64,000 nt of DNA from Mactra quadrangularis (Eukaryota > Mollusca > Bivalvia > Venerida > Mactridae): assembly GCA_025267735.1 (NCBI GenBank), contig CM046301.1, positions 12,894,190 to 12,958,189 of the forward strand, read 5' to 3'. This document shows, piece after piece, positions 1 through 11,588 of this stretch. The position numbers and the translations under genes are program-made. Below the pieces are notes generated by a model, which saw only the letters and a program-made list of their open reading frames with translations, was not told the origin of the DNA and searched no databases. Position 1 is the first letter of the stretch; each line of letters opens with the position of its first letter.

Positions 1-328
1 CAAAATGCAGTCAAAGCTAATACACATGTCTACTTTGGTTGAATGTCACGCCCAGGAAGTTATTTTCTCACGACAGCGGTGCATTAGTATGAATGGTTAT
101 CTCGTGAGAATAACCCATAAACATGGCAGGTAAATAAATATTACATTTATATTTTTTTCATATAAGCTCATTTGAGCATTTATAGATCGACATTTGTCTG
201 TTCGTTTGCGTCTGTACGTTTGAAAGAACTCATTAGGTTTTCTATAAAGCGCCATTATCTCAACTGAGTGCAAGGCAATCCAGGGCGAATCGTGTTCCTT
301 CGTTTCTGGTCGTATTTCAGATAGAGCA
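1..328. other. Non-coding flank with a degenerate dispersed repeat
   Basis: No gene is visible. Bases about 165-215 (ataagctcatttgagcattt, then a gacatttgtctgttcg-like run) resemble the start of the TTTAGCTCACCTGAGC repeat seen better at 8466, so this is probably an eroded copy. Confidence 0.4.
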
Positions 329-470
329 GGGGTGCGTCTTTCTAAACATTGTACTCTTAATTTCGACCTACGAAAATCGTACGTCGGTCTTACGATTTTG
401 CTGGTGTCTTACTAAACATCGCCGATTTTTTGAAAACGTACGATTTTCGTCAAATCGTCGATTTTCTCAT
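329..470 (+). repeat. Left inverted terminal array
   Basis: Two copies of the (G)TCTTACTAAACAT core (the first with TTTC for TTAC) alternate with CGTACGATTTT-type segments. It pairs in inverted orientation with 7762-7909, at roughly 70 percent by eye. Confidence 0.6.
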
Positions 471-3400
471 GACCACTAGATACCAGTCGTACATGTCTAC
501 GATAAAATGGCTGCTATTATGTTAGAGCTCGGTAACGACAGAAAAGAACGTGTTTTTTTGTTAAAGAAAGACACCTTTGGCTGATTCAACACACGAATTA
601 GCCATAAATCGGTACAGGCTTGATACAGAGTCCACAGTATACTCTGTTCACTCAAGATTTGGCTATGGGGAATCCAACGCTATAGTCTAGATTGCGTTAC
701 GAAGGTAAATAGTGTTATTTTTATGTGTTTTGTTTGTAAAATAGCAGGTCTACTGGTATAGCAGGCACAAACTATGGTAGACAACTATTCTCTTGTGCGT
801 AAAACCTCCGTGATATACGGACAACTTGTCAACAACCAACGTTGCGTCGTCTGTCATAATGTATTAATCTTTTATAATAATTTATTATAATAAAAATGCG
901 ATTATCAGAGCATTTCCCACCTCTAATTAACTGAGCTTAGACATATGCAATCAGCTGGAATGAATACTGGACTTTAATATGATGCAATGGGTATTAAATG
1001 ATGGAATAAAACATCACATGTTACCAAGAAAAAGTAGCCATATTTTCAGATGGTTGTGTTGACAGACATGTACACTTCCACTGATATTACCAACCAAGTA
1101 CACTCGATAATATTTCCATATGATCGAGTTCAAACTTTGGAATAAAAGATTCTAAATTTAAGTATGCATCCATTAATCTATTTTTAAAAATTGTGTGCTT
1201 TCTTTGCTGTGGATTATTGTTGTAAAATGACCTAGATCTATAGTGTCATTAATGCTCCGAGACCTCTGTATCAAATCAAAACACTGTATATACATGTTAT
1301 ACAGGGTCCTTTATCAAAGTCAGCTCTTTTCTTTAATATTTTTATTTTACTTTATACAGCATATTATTATAGACATGTGATAAGCATAAGCAGATCTAGC
1401 GGAGGGGTGGGGGCTGGACCTCCTGAAACAAATTTCCAAAATGTACCTGTTCATTAGTGTATTTCTTGACTGTAAGTCATTTTTAAGTAGCATGAAGCAA
1501 TTTTCTTGGTGCGTAACATAGCTTTAATGGTTATGTTACAAAAAATAAACAATCTAATTACTCAAATACTATTTCTCTTTTCAGGATGTCATGCACATAT
1601 GTCAGAATAATATTGGACTTTTCAAGTAGTTTCAAATTGTTTGGACCAAGTGTGAAGTTCAACTTATGACATACTACTACCATATTCTGTCTCTGATAAG
1701 CTCCTGCTGTAATTAATCTCCAAATGTAAAAAAAATGTCTCCATGAATTGAAATGTAACATTGGACATTATGCATTGAATTACTGGTTATTCAATACACC
1801 AAATACTCTTCTTAGCTGCATCATCATGATTTTTTACAATTTAATAAATGTGCAGCATTTATATACCCAACTCATCAAATAACTTTTAAATGAGAAAGAC
1901 ATTCTAACTGGAAGAACTGAAAATTATTCATAGCAAATATGTATCTACATAGGTATGAAAGAATGTCTATTGGCAGTGGGAGTGCAAAATGATACCAACG
2001 TCTTGATAGACAAGTTGTTGACTGTGGAATATATGACTGTTTGATACATGTACATTTTATATATGAGATGTACATGTATTTTACTATGATAATGGTGTGT
2101 GTTAAAAATTGACTAAAATACAATTATATTGCACATTGTAAGTTCAAACTTACCATTTTGACAGTGATATTCATAATTGATTATGTTTAAGACCCAACAA
2201 GGGTATAAAGGAGGTATATGTTGAAAAGATGGTTCATATTGAATTTTTTAAGTTTTTCATAAGCTTTTCTTAATGTGTATGTTTAATACCCAATTTTTTT
2301 TTTAAAAATACATGTATACTCATTAAATGTTTCTATGTTTAAATAAATGCATAATTTACTGATGCACTTTATAAATCCTAAATAATTGTCTGCCAGATAT
2401 GTGTATGGGTACATGATTATTGTAGAAGTAGTGAATGTTTGAAATATCATTTTATATCATCAAAATGACAATATGTACACATCATTGTGATATTATATTA
2501 ATTTTTGAAATTATAATGTTGTCATTTTTAAATTAAACAAAATGAGCATTAAGTAGTCTTTACAAGTTTGGTTTCCATTATTACCTTAAAGTATTATTAT
2601 CTGTGATTTTAAAAGACTGTGCAAGTTCCCATAGGTTGAAGTGGGTCAACTATGTGGTCAACATATAAGACTTGTATGAAGCAAAAATGATCTTGTGTTT
2701 ATTTGACAAAACAATTGAGAATCTATCAAATAAGAAAATTTTAATAGCTACCCAGTATTTAACAAAACATTTAAAACATGCTTACTAGTACAATTTACAT
2801 GTATGTGGCATTTATTTGACTTTTCTTCACAAATGGTACATTTTTCAATTCTTACAATTATTACTTTCAAAATTTTGAAACTAAGATGAATTGTGCAACC
2901 TAGTTTTACTTTATCTAGAATATATAAAATCTGTCATCAAATGTTTATTTGTGTTTACTCTTAGATATTTAAAGCTATAGTTACTTGTATTTTAGACCAA
3001 AAATATCTTGTTTTTGTTGTGGCATGTTGTTTTATTAACTTAATATGATGTAATGAATGAAAGATACCAAGTTTAGTAACCTTTTATAATGTTTTTCTCA
3101 CATACTAATTCTACTGATTTTGACATTATTGGAAATGTACCTAGACAGAGTTAAATTGTGTGACACTGTGACAGTTATCCATATATTGTTGTGCATTTAA
3201 AGATTAAAAGTACATAGGGTTTTGAGTGAATAACATACCTACAGAAATTCACCAGTTGAACATATTAAGTAGTAATGTAATCATTTTTATTCCTTTAAAA
3301 TATTATGTATTAGTGTTCGGCAAAGCCAAGATAAAGGGTACCTCTTCAGTCTCACATATGGCAATTTTCAGACCCCATCAGAGCGCAGAATCTTTTATAG

Positions 3401-3502
3401 TAATATAAAGACATGTCTATTAGGCACTAATTTCCAAAAGATCTTGGATGGAACATGTAAAACAAAAAAAAAAGTTAAGTACGGTTGAATAGATGTACCC
3501 TA
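471..3502. other. AT-rich non-coding stretch
   Basis: No open frame longer than about 80 codons and nothing protein-like. Apart from the MITE fragment at 1392-1525 I see no structured feature. Confidence 0.5.
1392..1525 (-). mobile_element. Fragment of a hAT-type MITE (family of 21723-21969)
   Basis: Bases 1440-1520 (tgtacctgttcattagtgta, then a ttcttgactgtaagtcattt run) match the reverse complement of 21855-21925 closely. The GC-rich start (gcggaggggtgggggctgga) corresponds to the right end of that element. The far end is lost or unclear. Confidence 0.6.
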
Positions 3503-5091
3503 GGGGCCTACGGACTCTACATGGTAATTCATATCACCACACGAAAAATTAGAAAGCTGTATATTTCTTGTAAGTAATTAGTTATTTAGTTTGATAAACA
3601 TGTACTTTAAAATTTGGAAGAAAATCTACGCCCACTCTCTCATTGTCTGCAACATTAACCAAGGTAAAAAGTGCAAATACCCCAAAATACACAGGGAATG
3701 TTAAGTTTCAATTTACATAAAAATGAGAAAAAACAAACAAAACTGATTTTTTATATTTGAAAGTATTTGAAGATGAAGACAACACATTTAGAACAAGTTT
3801 GATATGAATAATATGGTTTTGTTTACCCTAAAATGAAAATTATATACATTTGTAATTGGAAACCAGGACTACGGACTCTACACGGTAATTCATATCACCA
3901 CTAGAAAAATTAGAAAAATGTATATTTCTCATAAATGAATTATAAATAAGTTTGATATATATGTATTTATCAATTTAGAAAAGAATCTACAGTGACTCTC
4001 AGTGTCTGCAACATTTACCAAGGTTAAAAGTTTAAATACCCAAAAATACACAGGAATGTTAAGTTTCAATTTACATTTAAATGAGAAAAAAGAAACAAAA
4101 CTGATTTTTTTATATTTGAAAGATGTAGACAACACATTTAGAACAAGTGTAATATGAATAATCATATGTTTCGTGGCCCAATGAAGAAAATCATAAAATG
4201 AACACCAGGGGCTACGGACTCTACATACTGTCTTGATGGTATTTAGTAGATTAAACAAAGTAGTTACATGTAAATTGACCTGTGGAATGATATTCTTTTG
4301 ATACAGTATTAATTTTCTGACTTTTGAAAAAGTGAGCAATCATAGGAAGAAACAATTCCTTTATTTTACTTGAGAAAACATGAAAAATGTATGTTTCTTA
4401 GTAACATAAAATGTCGAAACAAAACAAAGTCCAGAATTTTCAACCTGTTCTATGTATATTTCAACACAAAATCTATCAAATAAATTATCTCTATACATAT
4501 ATAAGTTTGGGAGTAAAAAATACAAAAGAATAAATTATGTGAAAATTAACATGGGGCTACGGACTCTACACCACACCAGTATCTTTTTCTATCACATATT
4601 TAAAGAGGTTTGTTTGGTTTTAAGTGTAATTATCCTTTAAAAAACAATTAACTTCAACTTACAAACACTACAAATATATATTTAAGTATCTTCTGAAATG
4701 TCTAATGTATCAGTTTGACCATTAAAGAAATCTAACAGAAAATCCATAAATTACGTCAAATTTAACATTATTTTCAACAGAATGAAGATTGTCAAGACCT
4801 ACAGTATTTAGGTGCATAGCTAGTCAGCACAGGTACGAAACTAAGACAATTAGAAAAGTTTTATAATTGTCCTGTATGAAAAAAAGTAATAAATATAGCA
4901 GGGGCTACGGACTCTACAGGGCTACGGACAGCAATTATTTGTCTTTAGATTTTTTTTGTTCTTCTTCTGATTTAATTCCTTTCCTGCATTACCTAAATGG
5001 CACAACCAAAACAGAAAACGTAATAAAACAGCAGCTATGTTTCTTTATATAAAATCAGCACACAGTTTAAACAGGGGCTACGGATTCTACA
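3503..5091 (+). repeat. Diverged tandem array with conserved core GGGGCTACGGACTCTACA
   Basis: The 18-bp core, exact or nearly so, occurs at 3503, 3866, 4208, 4553, 4901 and 5074. Spacing is 363, 342, 345, 348 and 173 bp, so the underlying unit may be about 172 bp. The first two units are alike over about 340 bp (roughly 85 percent by eye). Later units are unalike outside the core. A partial extra core (gggctacggac) follows immediately at 4918. There is no coding potential. This looks like an old satellite or the central repeats of the surrounding element, with one short motif retained. Confidence 0.75.
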
Positions 5092-7761
5092 TAAAATTTA
5101 CTATGTTCAGTATGTATTTTCCGAAAAGAAAATGCTATGCTCTAAAAAACTTCATTTGCGTTAAGTAAAAATAATTATAAACTGTAATAGTAAAAAGGTG
5201 ATACAAGTGAAATAAAGCAGTAACATAGTTTTAAAGTCTGTCAAAGATGGTAACGTAAAATTCTTACTTTCGTTACAAGGGTACATGTTTACTCTTTCAT
5301 GAATATTTTCTTAAATATTGATTATATATAACTTTCGTAAAAAATACCGTATACCTGAATGTCAGTCAGAGATAGAAAACACATCAAAGTAACTGTAACA
5401 AACAAGAACTTTTCAAAACAACTGATGAAAAAAGAACAAAACCTCAGTGAGACTCAAAAACCGTGTAAAAACAGGGTTTCTAGGGAATGTAATCCTAAAT
5501 AATTCAAAAAATGATAATAGAACATATGTAAAACTATACATCATCAGAAAGCTCTCAAGATAACATGTTGGAAAAAAATACTCTTCATTTAATTTAAACT
5601 TACATTTTCAGAATATTTCAATGTAACATTGGCAAAATCAAAAGGTACCATTTATCTTGGCTTAGCCGTGTTCAGTTATGCATGAAATTGTGTAATATTG
5701 AAATGAGATTAATTGTCATTAAAGAGAATACAAGTAGGTACATATTGTATTCATGTGAATATGTTTGTTTTTTCTGTTTGCTTTTGGAATACATTTTATG
5801 TCTAATCATATGAAAAAGATAGTTGCAGTGTTTTGTTTCATTTGTGATTTTTGAGAATAAAACGAATAAGAGAATAAAAAGTGTCTCATTTCATTGAACT
5901 AAATTTAGATCCGATCTTTGAATAATACATTTGTCTTGTTATATTCATATTCAGTCAAACATCAGCACTGTCTTTGTCATAACACTTCCTGGTACAGGTG
6001 TTGCATGTAACCTAAGCTATCTAAATTTTAGACACATATCATTATCTCATTTGTCTCATTTGGGGTTATAACCTAAGTTTAAGTACCAAGCAAAAAAAGT
6101 ACTGAGAGTATTGAAATGTTAAAAAATTGTTACATCTACTGCATTATTAAGAAGTTGTCTTTATGTGATCTGTTTTTTTACTGTATTTTTAATATGTTAA
6201 AATTTAATATTGATATAATAAATAAACTGCATAAAACTATGTAAATGAATTATTATCTTACTGTACATGGAAAGTAGAATTGGAAACAAATTTGCTTGCG
6301 GACCATTGCTGCCTTTTATGAAAGTAATGAACAATTTATTCGAAACAAATTATCTGGAGTAAGCAACTGCATGTAACCATTTCCTGATAGTGTAACAGAG
6401 GTATAATACAGTTCTTGTTCTCCCTTGATTTTTTGCTAGCTTTTAAGGCAATGTGGTAGAGAGTCCACTTACGACTTGACTTCAGACCATGGCTTTTAAT
6501 TGTGGGATACACTTACATTAACTCACTAGACATACTGTGTAACTAAAATTCCGTCTGCTTTTGAGTTTTATGGCAGTATAAGCTCATTATAATCGGAAAG
6601 GAAACAGTGGTAAAGTTATTATTGTGACATTGTAAATAAACAAACTAAACCAACGCAGATGAATTGAGTATGTATCATAGCAATTATTCCCATTGAAAAG
6701 TTGAACTGTGGCAAACAAACACTCTATATGGTGTGTTAAACCCCCAACATTTCGATGAAATAATCTCTTATGTGATTTATATCTTCAATTATTATATAAC
6801 TTAATGTCACACGGTAAGAAAAATATGCAGCCTGACCGGGACTAGAACCAAGGACCCCTCGCTTACAAGGCAAGTACTTTCTCGACTGAGGTATCCAGCC
6901 GCTTACATATCTTTCTTTGCAATATGTGAACAAGTAGGTACCGTGACATTAAGAACACTTGAAGTGCCAGTAAAGGGGTGTACCAACGATCCGTCCCCAA
7001 TACTATCCTCCCACTAAATGATCCGTTCCCAGTCATATACTCTTTTAGACAATCGGTCCCCGAATTTGGGGATCACCCAAGGACAAATGTGACTGTGGAC
7101 AGATTGCCGACATTCCAGTAAAGGTGAGGTGCCTTAGATCTCTAGTTTACCATAATCTTGAATTTCTGACACCATGACCACCATTCTTTAAATAACTTTT
7201 GATATTTTTGGATGCGACTAATTGTAATATTGATATGACCACCATATTGGCCTAGCAGTTACACATACCACTAACAAGTATCATTTTGATTTTATTAATT
7301 TTTTAAAAATTTTACCTTCATGGATATTGGATGTATAAACTGAGGCTTCCAGTCGTTTTCGCCCTGTACTGATTAGTCTGACGATTTAGACAGCCATCAT
7401 ATATAAAATACAAAGATTGGCACGCATTTTAATCAATGCCAAGCTTATGCATAATGTAAACGATAGCTGAGTTTTCTCCATTCTTTGCTTTGGTGACGTT
7501 CAACGGTTGTCAGAAATGTCGACATATTCCCGAGTGTTTCCTGCATAAACCCTATATTCCATGCAGTATTTACAGTTTGTACAGATCGATAGACATTTTA
7601 CTTATTTGTTTACACCGTAATTACATACTTCCAATGCCTAACAATAAGTAAATGCCGTGAAATTGTTGGTTATCCTCCTGTCTCGAATGTTAACAATTTA
7701 TTTTCACTTTATTTTGAAGAAAATCCGGAACCATGCGATACGATTATGTGTGCATGCGTCA
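5092..7761. other. AT-rich non-coding stretch
   Basis: Nothing gene-like is visible except the tRNA-derived piece at 6735-6915. Confidence 0.5.
6735..6915 (-). mobile_element. tRNA-derived SINE-like copy (Thr-like head)
   Basis: On the minus strand from about 6912 there is a tRNA-shaped head with an A-box-like TACCTCAGTCGAG and a B-box-like GGTTCTAGTCC. An anticodon stem CTTGC/GCGAG closes a 7-nt loop whose anticodon position reads TGT (Thr). The B box deviates from GGTTCGANTCC, so a working tRNA gene is unlikely. The minus strand continues into AT-rich sequence ending near gttgggggtttaacacacc, as SINE bodies do. Confidence 0.5.
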
Positions 7762-7909
7762 AAATCGCAGAGACTAAAAAACGTACGATTTTACTGGAAA
7801 AGTACGATGGCGTTAGTAAGACGGCCATAAGATAAATCGTACGTAAGTCGTACATCTAAATCGTACGATAAAATTTTCAAAATAGTACGATGTTTAGTAA
7901 GACGCCCCC
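7762..7909 (-). repeat. Right inverted terminal array
   Basis: Inverted partner of 329-470. It ends gtttagtaagacgccccc and holds a second ggcgttagtaagacggcc copy about 75 bp inward, with tcgtacgat palindromes between. Confidence 0.6.
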
Positions 7910-8149
7910 AGGCTCCTGTAATCAGATCTTGTTTAAATAGCAAGTGTTTAAGTATGTACTCTATTACTATTGTATGAAAGCCTTCGTATCTAGCAGTACA
8001 TTGAACTATCGTTCTATCCCATGAACTATGGAAAACAGTGCATTTTCTGTGCCATTGCTAAATTATTTTGTTTCAACAGGTGCTCAACATGAATATCATA
8101 AAATCATTATTATGTTAGCTGAACATGAACAATTTGATATTGTCTGATT

Positions 8150-8465
8150 TTTAACCTGTTGGGTCAAGTTTGAGGTTGATGCATCATAGAGTCTGGTTTA
8201 AACCCCTCAAGACAATATTTAGCCACTGACCGCTCCAAGGTGGCAACCCATTAGGTTGATGGTTTCATCATTTGCTTGTAGCGTCCTTACTATCACAAAA
8301 GCCTTTCTAATATCTAAAGCATATTCTTATTTGCTTTTTGTTTACATTTAAAACAGGTATTTGGTTCTTATTGCTGCTGTTCCTGATATTCAGTGTTAGA
8401 ATAATCAACAAATTACGTTTTTTATTGATTGAAGATGGTGAGTATAAATTATTTTTTTACTTTTT
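8150..8465 (+). repeat. Dispersed exon-bearing cassette, copy 1
   Basis: Homologous along its length to 35385-35700. Shared runs include gtcaagtttgaggttg, ccactgaccgctccaagg and the donor-side gtgagtata(a/g)attat. The homology covers an acceptor, a short exon-like segment and a donor, so the unit carries an exon with its intron flanks. Confidence 0.7.
8394..8437 (+). pseudogene. Exon-like segment, probably a decayed duplicate of exon 35627-35680
   Basis: Forty-four bases lie between ctgatattcag and gtgagtataaatt. Both flanks align with those of the 54-nt exon at 35627. The length is not a multiple of three, and phase 1 meets a TAA in the third codon, so it cannot be a working symmetric exon in the same phase. 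Another frame is open (…INKLRFLLIED). I read it as a degenerate copy; a different splicing use cannot be excluded. Confidence 0.4.
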
Positions 8466-9194
8466 TAGCTCACCTGAGCATGCTCAGGATGAGCTTTTAG
8501 GATCGTTGAATGCCCGTCGTCTGTCGTTTGTCCACAATTGTTTGTGATCACTCTAGTGGTTACATTTTATGAACAATTCTTTTCAAATTTTGTGAGGATG
8601 CTTGTCTTAGTAATTGCTCGGATGAGTTTGAACATGGGTCATCTCGGATGAAAAATGGGTCACGGAAGCTAAAAATAGAAAAAACCTTTTTAACACTGTA
8701 GTGGGTACTGTTTTGATCGAAATATCCTGGAAATTGGTCTGAAAAATTGTTTTGATGATTTCTAGGTCAAGTTTTAATATGGGTTACTTGGAGTCTAAAA
8801 CTAGGTCACACTGCCCAAATATAAAAAAACCTTGTGAATACTCTAGTGGTCACATTTTTACTCAATTGTCATCAAACTTAGTCAGGATGTTTGTCTAGGT
8901 AATTGCATGGATGAGTTTAAACATGGTTCATCTCGGGTGAGAAACTAGGACACTGGAGCTAAAAAATATCTTGTTACATTCTAGTGGCTATCTTTTTATC
9001 CAAATATCCTGGAAAATGGTCAAATCATTTGACTGATGATTTTTAGGTCAGGTTTGAATATTGGTAACATGGGTTAAAAAACTAGGTCACACAGCCTAAA
9101 TATGGAAAAATTGTGTTAACACTCTAGTGGTCATGTGTTTTACTCAGCTGTCTCTAAACTTGATCAGGATGCTTGTCTAGGTAACTGCTCAGAT
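8466..9194 (+). repeat. TTTAGCTCACCTGAGC repeat followed by ~145-bp tandem units
   Basis: It begins ttttagctcacctgagcatg, a sequence I know as common in mollusc genomes. Five units follow, marked by an actctagtgg-like motif at 8549, 8692, 8838, 8976 and 9119 (spacing 143, 146, 138, 143). Units share gtcatct(c)gg-, ctaggtcac- and ggaaa(t)tggtc-type runs. No coding is visible. Confidence 0.7.
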
Positions 9195-9319
9195 AAAGGA
9201 GTAGGCGCGTTTACCCCTAAAGTTGACCCTGTTGCTAAAGTGGCTCAAATTATGTCATTTAATAGGAAAATGTATATTTTACTCAGAACTAACATTTGTA
9301 AGACAATTCTGTGAAGTCT

Positions 9320-10350
9320 GTTACCATGGCAACAGAACAAAATAAAAGGCTAAATTTGAAAATATTGATCTCCCTTCAATCTGACTTTCAAAAATGATAG
9401 TTTTACTCTCATACATTGCCACATGATGAAAACACTTTCTTTTTGAATAGTTAGTATTTGGTTGCCATAGTAACCAATTTCAGAAATTGAAAATCTTCTA
9501 TTTTTTGTAAAACAAGTCCTTTTGCATAAAAAGAAAGCTTATTCAAACATTATGTTGACATAATTATATGAAATCTAACAACATAACTCTATGAAACCAT
9601 TCCTTGTATTATTTATTACCATGGAAACAAAAAAAAATAAATGCATTCTTTACTCAGAAATAACATGTTTACAATAGAATACATGGCATATTCTCGCTAA
9701 GAATTGTGAAGTTTGAAGTTGAAGTTTAAATTCGAAATGCATGTCTAGATTTTAATTTTCTGGTTACCCAATCTATAATTGAAAAAAATCAGATAAAGAA
9801 ATAAATTTTTAGTAGATAGGTTCTAGTTGCCATGGAAACTTTATCAGTTTTACTAAAAATATGATATTCAAACATGCCTAGTTTAAACATTAATTTGATT
9901 CAAATTTTTATCACATTTACCACTTAATGGAATTGAAACAGAAAAAATAATACATTGGCACAGCCAAGGTTACTTAATTGTTGCTTAGTTAGTTTCTAAG
10001 GCAACAAATATCCCAGTATTTAAGAATTACAATCATGTTACCTATACCTGTCAGAGGAGGATGCCTTATGCAAATGGGCCTAAATAAAAAATAGTATTTA
10101 CTTAAAAAGTGCCTAATAATTATATTATATATTAATATGCAAACATTACATCACATTAATGATATCATTTTTAATAAGTGGTTGCCATGACAACATAATT
10201 AGTAAATACAGTCCTAAAATTGAGATTCAGTTCTTGCTACAATACTGCATAAGCCAAGTTAATGAAATTTGATATACAAGATGTGCACAGTATGAAGACC
10301 ACAATCAAATGCTGTTCTTCTGTATTGAAAGCTTTGGTCGCTATGGTAAC
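9320..10350. promoter_or_regulatory. Array of RFX/X-box-like palindromes
   Basis: Six 14-mers fit GTNNCYATRRNAAC or miss by one base: 9320 (GTTACCATGGCAAC), 9461 (GTTGCCATAGTAAC), 9614 (ATTACCATGGAAAC), 9826 (GTTGCCATGGAAAC), 10181 (GTTGCCATGACAAC) and 10337 (GTCGCTATGGTAAC). A weaker one lies at 9992. Spacing is about 140-210 bp. The X-box GTTGCCATGGCAAC is the known RFX-factor site. Function here is inference; they could be the conserved cores of an old tandem repeat. Confidence 0.6.
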
Positions 10351-11252
10351 AGAAAATGAAAATATAATAATTTGAAATTCAACCATCAAGATTATAAAAT
10401 CTGATGTTTTACCAATTCTTTCATAGAAATTCAAAATATCAGATCAAAATAAAAATAAACTTATAATAATATCTAAAATGAAAATGTTCCAAAATGTGCA
10501 AAAATAGTAAATCACCCCTTATAACAAGATACAATACAGTTCAGAAAAACTGCACAAGAGATTAAGATTCCCAGCTTTCAAATAGGATGACACCACTGGG
10601 GTGTAAGGTTAACTTTTATTAATAGTATAACAAGGTTTTAACAATATTTTCTACAAATGGCATTGCATTTTGTGAGAAATGAATGACTTAATATGAACAT
10701 GTTGGAATAAAGTAAAAAATTATATAAAACAGGAAAGATATATAGTATTTCTGTTACCTTTTCTTAGTTAAGACAGTTAAAATGTCATTATCATATTAAA
10801 GCAGATTCAGAATTTGATGCAAGAAATGGTTTAAGTATTTAAGAATAAGAATCCAGCAGAGTGATTTCATTTTAATGGTTGAAAAAATATTTGGATATAG
10901 AATCACCTAGCTCACATTGTGCTCAACTATTATACAAAAATGTACAAAATAAGGTTTTATCATCACAAAGAATCCCCACATTTATGTCATCTTTAAATAA
11001 AATCCTTAATGAACCCAGGCCTGTTTGGAAATCTATCATGTTATTCCTGGTACAGAGCCAAAAGAAGCATAATCCTTTTCATAGTCACACCAATGTTATT
11101 TACAAAATATCAAGTGAAGTAGTTATTTATCTTTACCAAGTGAAATAAAAAAATATCCAACACATGCAGGAAGTCCATGCAAGAAGTTTTTCATTAGGCA
11201 ATTATCAGGCTGCTGTCATGTGTTAAGACATATATATATATATATATATATA

Positions 11253-11588
11253 TAGACATACGACCACCTACGGGGCCCATATATAAGACCGACTTGAGGG
11301 GCATAATTTCATATAGTTGGTTTCAATATATGCAACTATGTAGGCATGTATTGAACATTTCCAAACGACAGACCTAAGGGGCACTAAGTTATGTATATCA
11401 AATATATATTTAATTTCAAAATAGGTGACTTCAATATGACAAGAAATGTAGTACCCCATAAAAATTATACACATTAATGGGGCATATACCATTCACTATT
11501 AAAACCAAAATATATTGAAACCAACTATATGAAATTATGCCCCTCAAGTCGGTCTTATATATGGGCCCCGTAGGTGGTCGTATGTCTA
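11253..11588. mobile_element. MITE with perfect 78-bp terminal inverted repeats
   Basis: The arms at 11253-11330 and 11511-11588 are exact inverted repeats beginning TAGACATACGACCACCTACG. The 336-bp element sits inside a (TA)n run (11230-11252 and 11589-11604), consistent with a TA target and Tc1/mariner-like mobilisation. The centre carries a second, weaker CYCCTAAGGGG-type palindrome. Arm identity suggests recent insertion or gene conversion. No coding. Confidence 0.85.

Larger units (their letters stand above)
329..7909. mobile_element. Putative ~7.6 kb non-autonomous element with inverted terminal arrays
   Basis: The left edge reads GGGGTGCGTCTTTCTAAACA. The reverse complement of the right edge reads GGGGGCGTCTTACTAAACAT. 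Each edge carries about 145 bp containing two direct copies of a GTCTTACTAAAC core about 70 bp apart, plus several ATCGTACG-type palindromes. The interior has no recognisable protein and contains the 18-bp-core array at 3503-5091. I infer one large non-autonomous DNA element. The alternative is two small elements of one family that landed in opposite orientation. No target-site duplication is obvious. Confidence 0.45.

Noticed and set aside
3503..5091. CRISPR array
   Set aside because: Eukaryotic context, spacing of ~345 bp and no repeat-spacer regularity.
6832..6912. Functional tRNA-Thr gene
   Set aside because: B box is non-consensus and the acceptor stem does not pair well.
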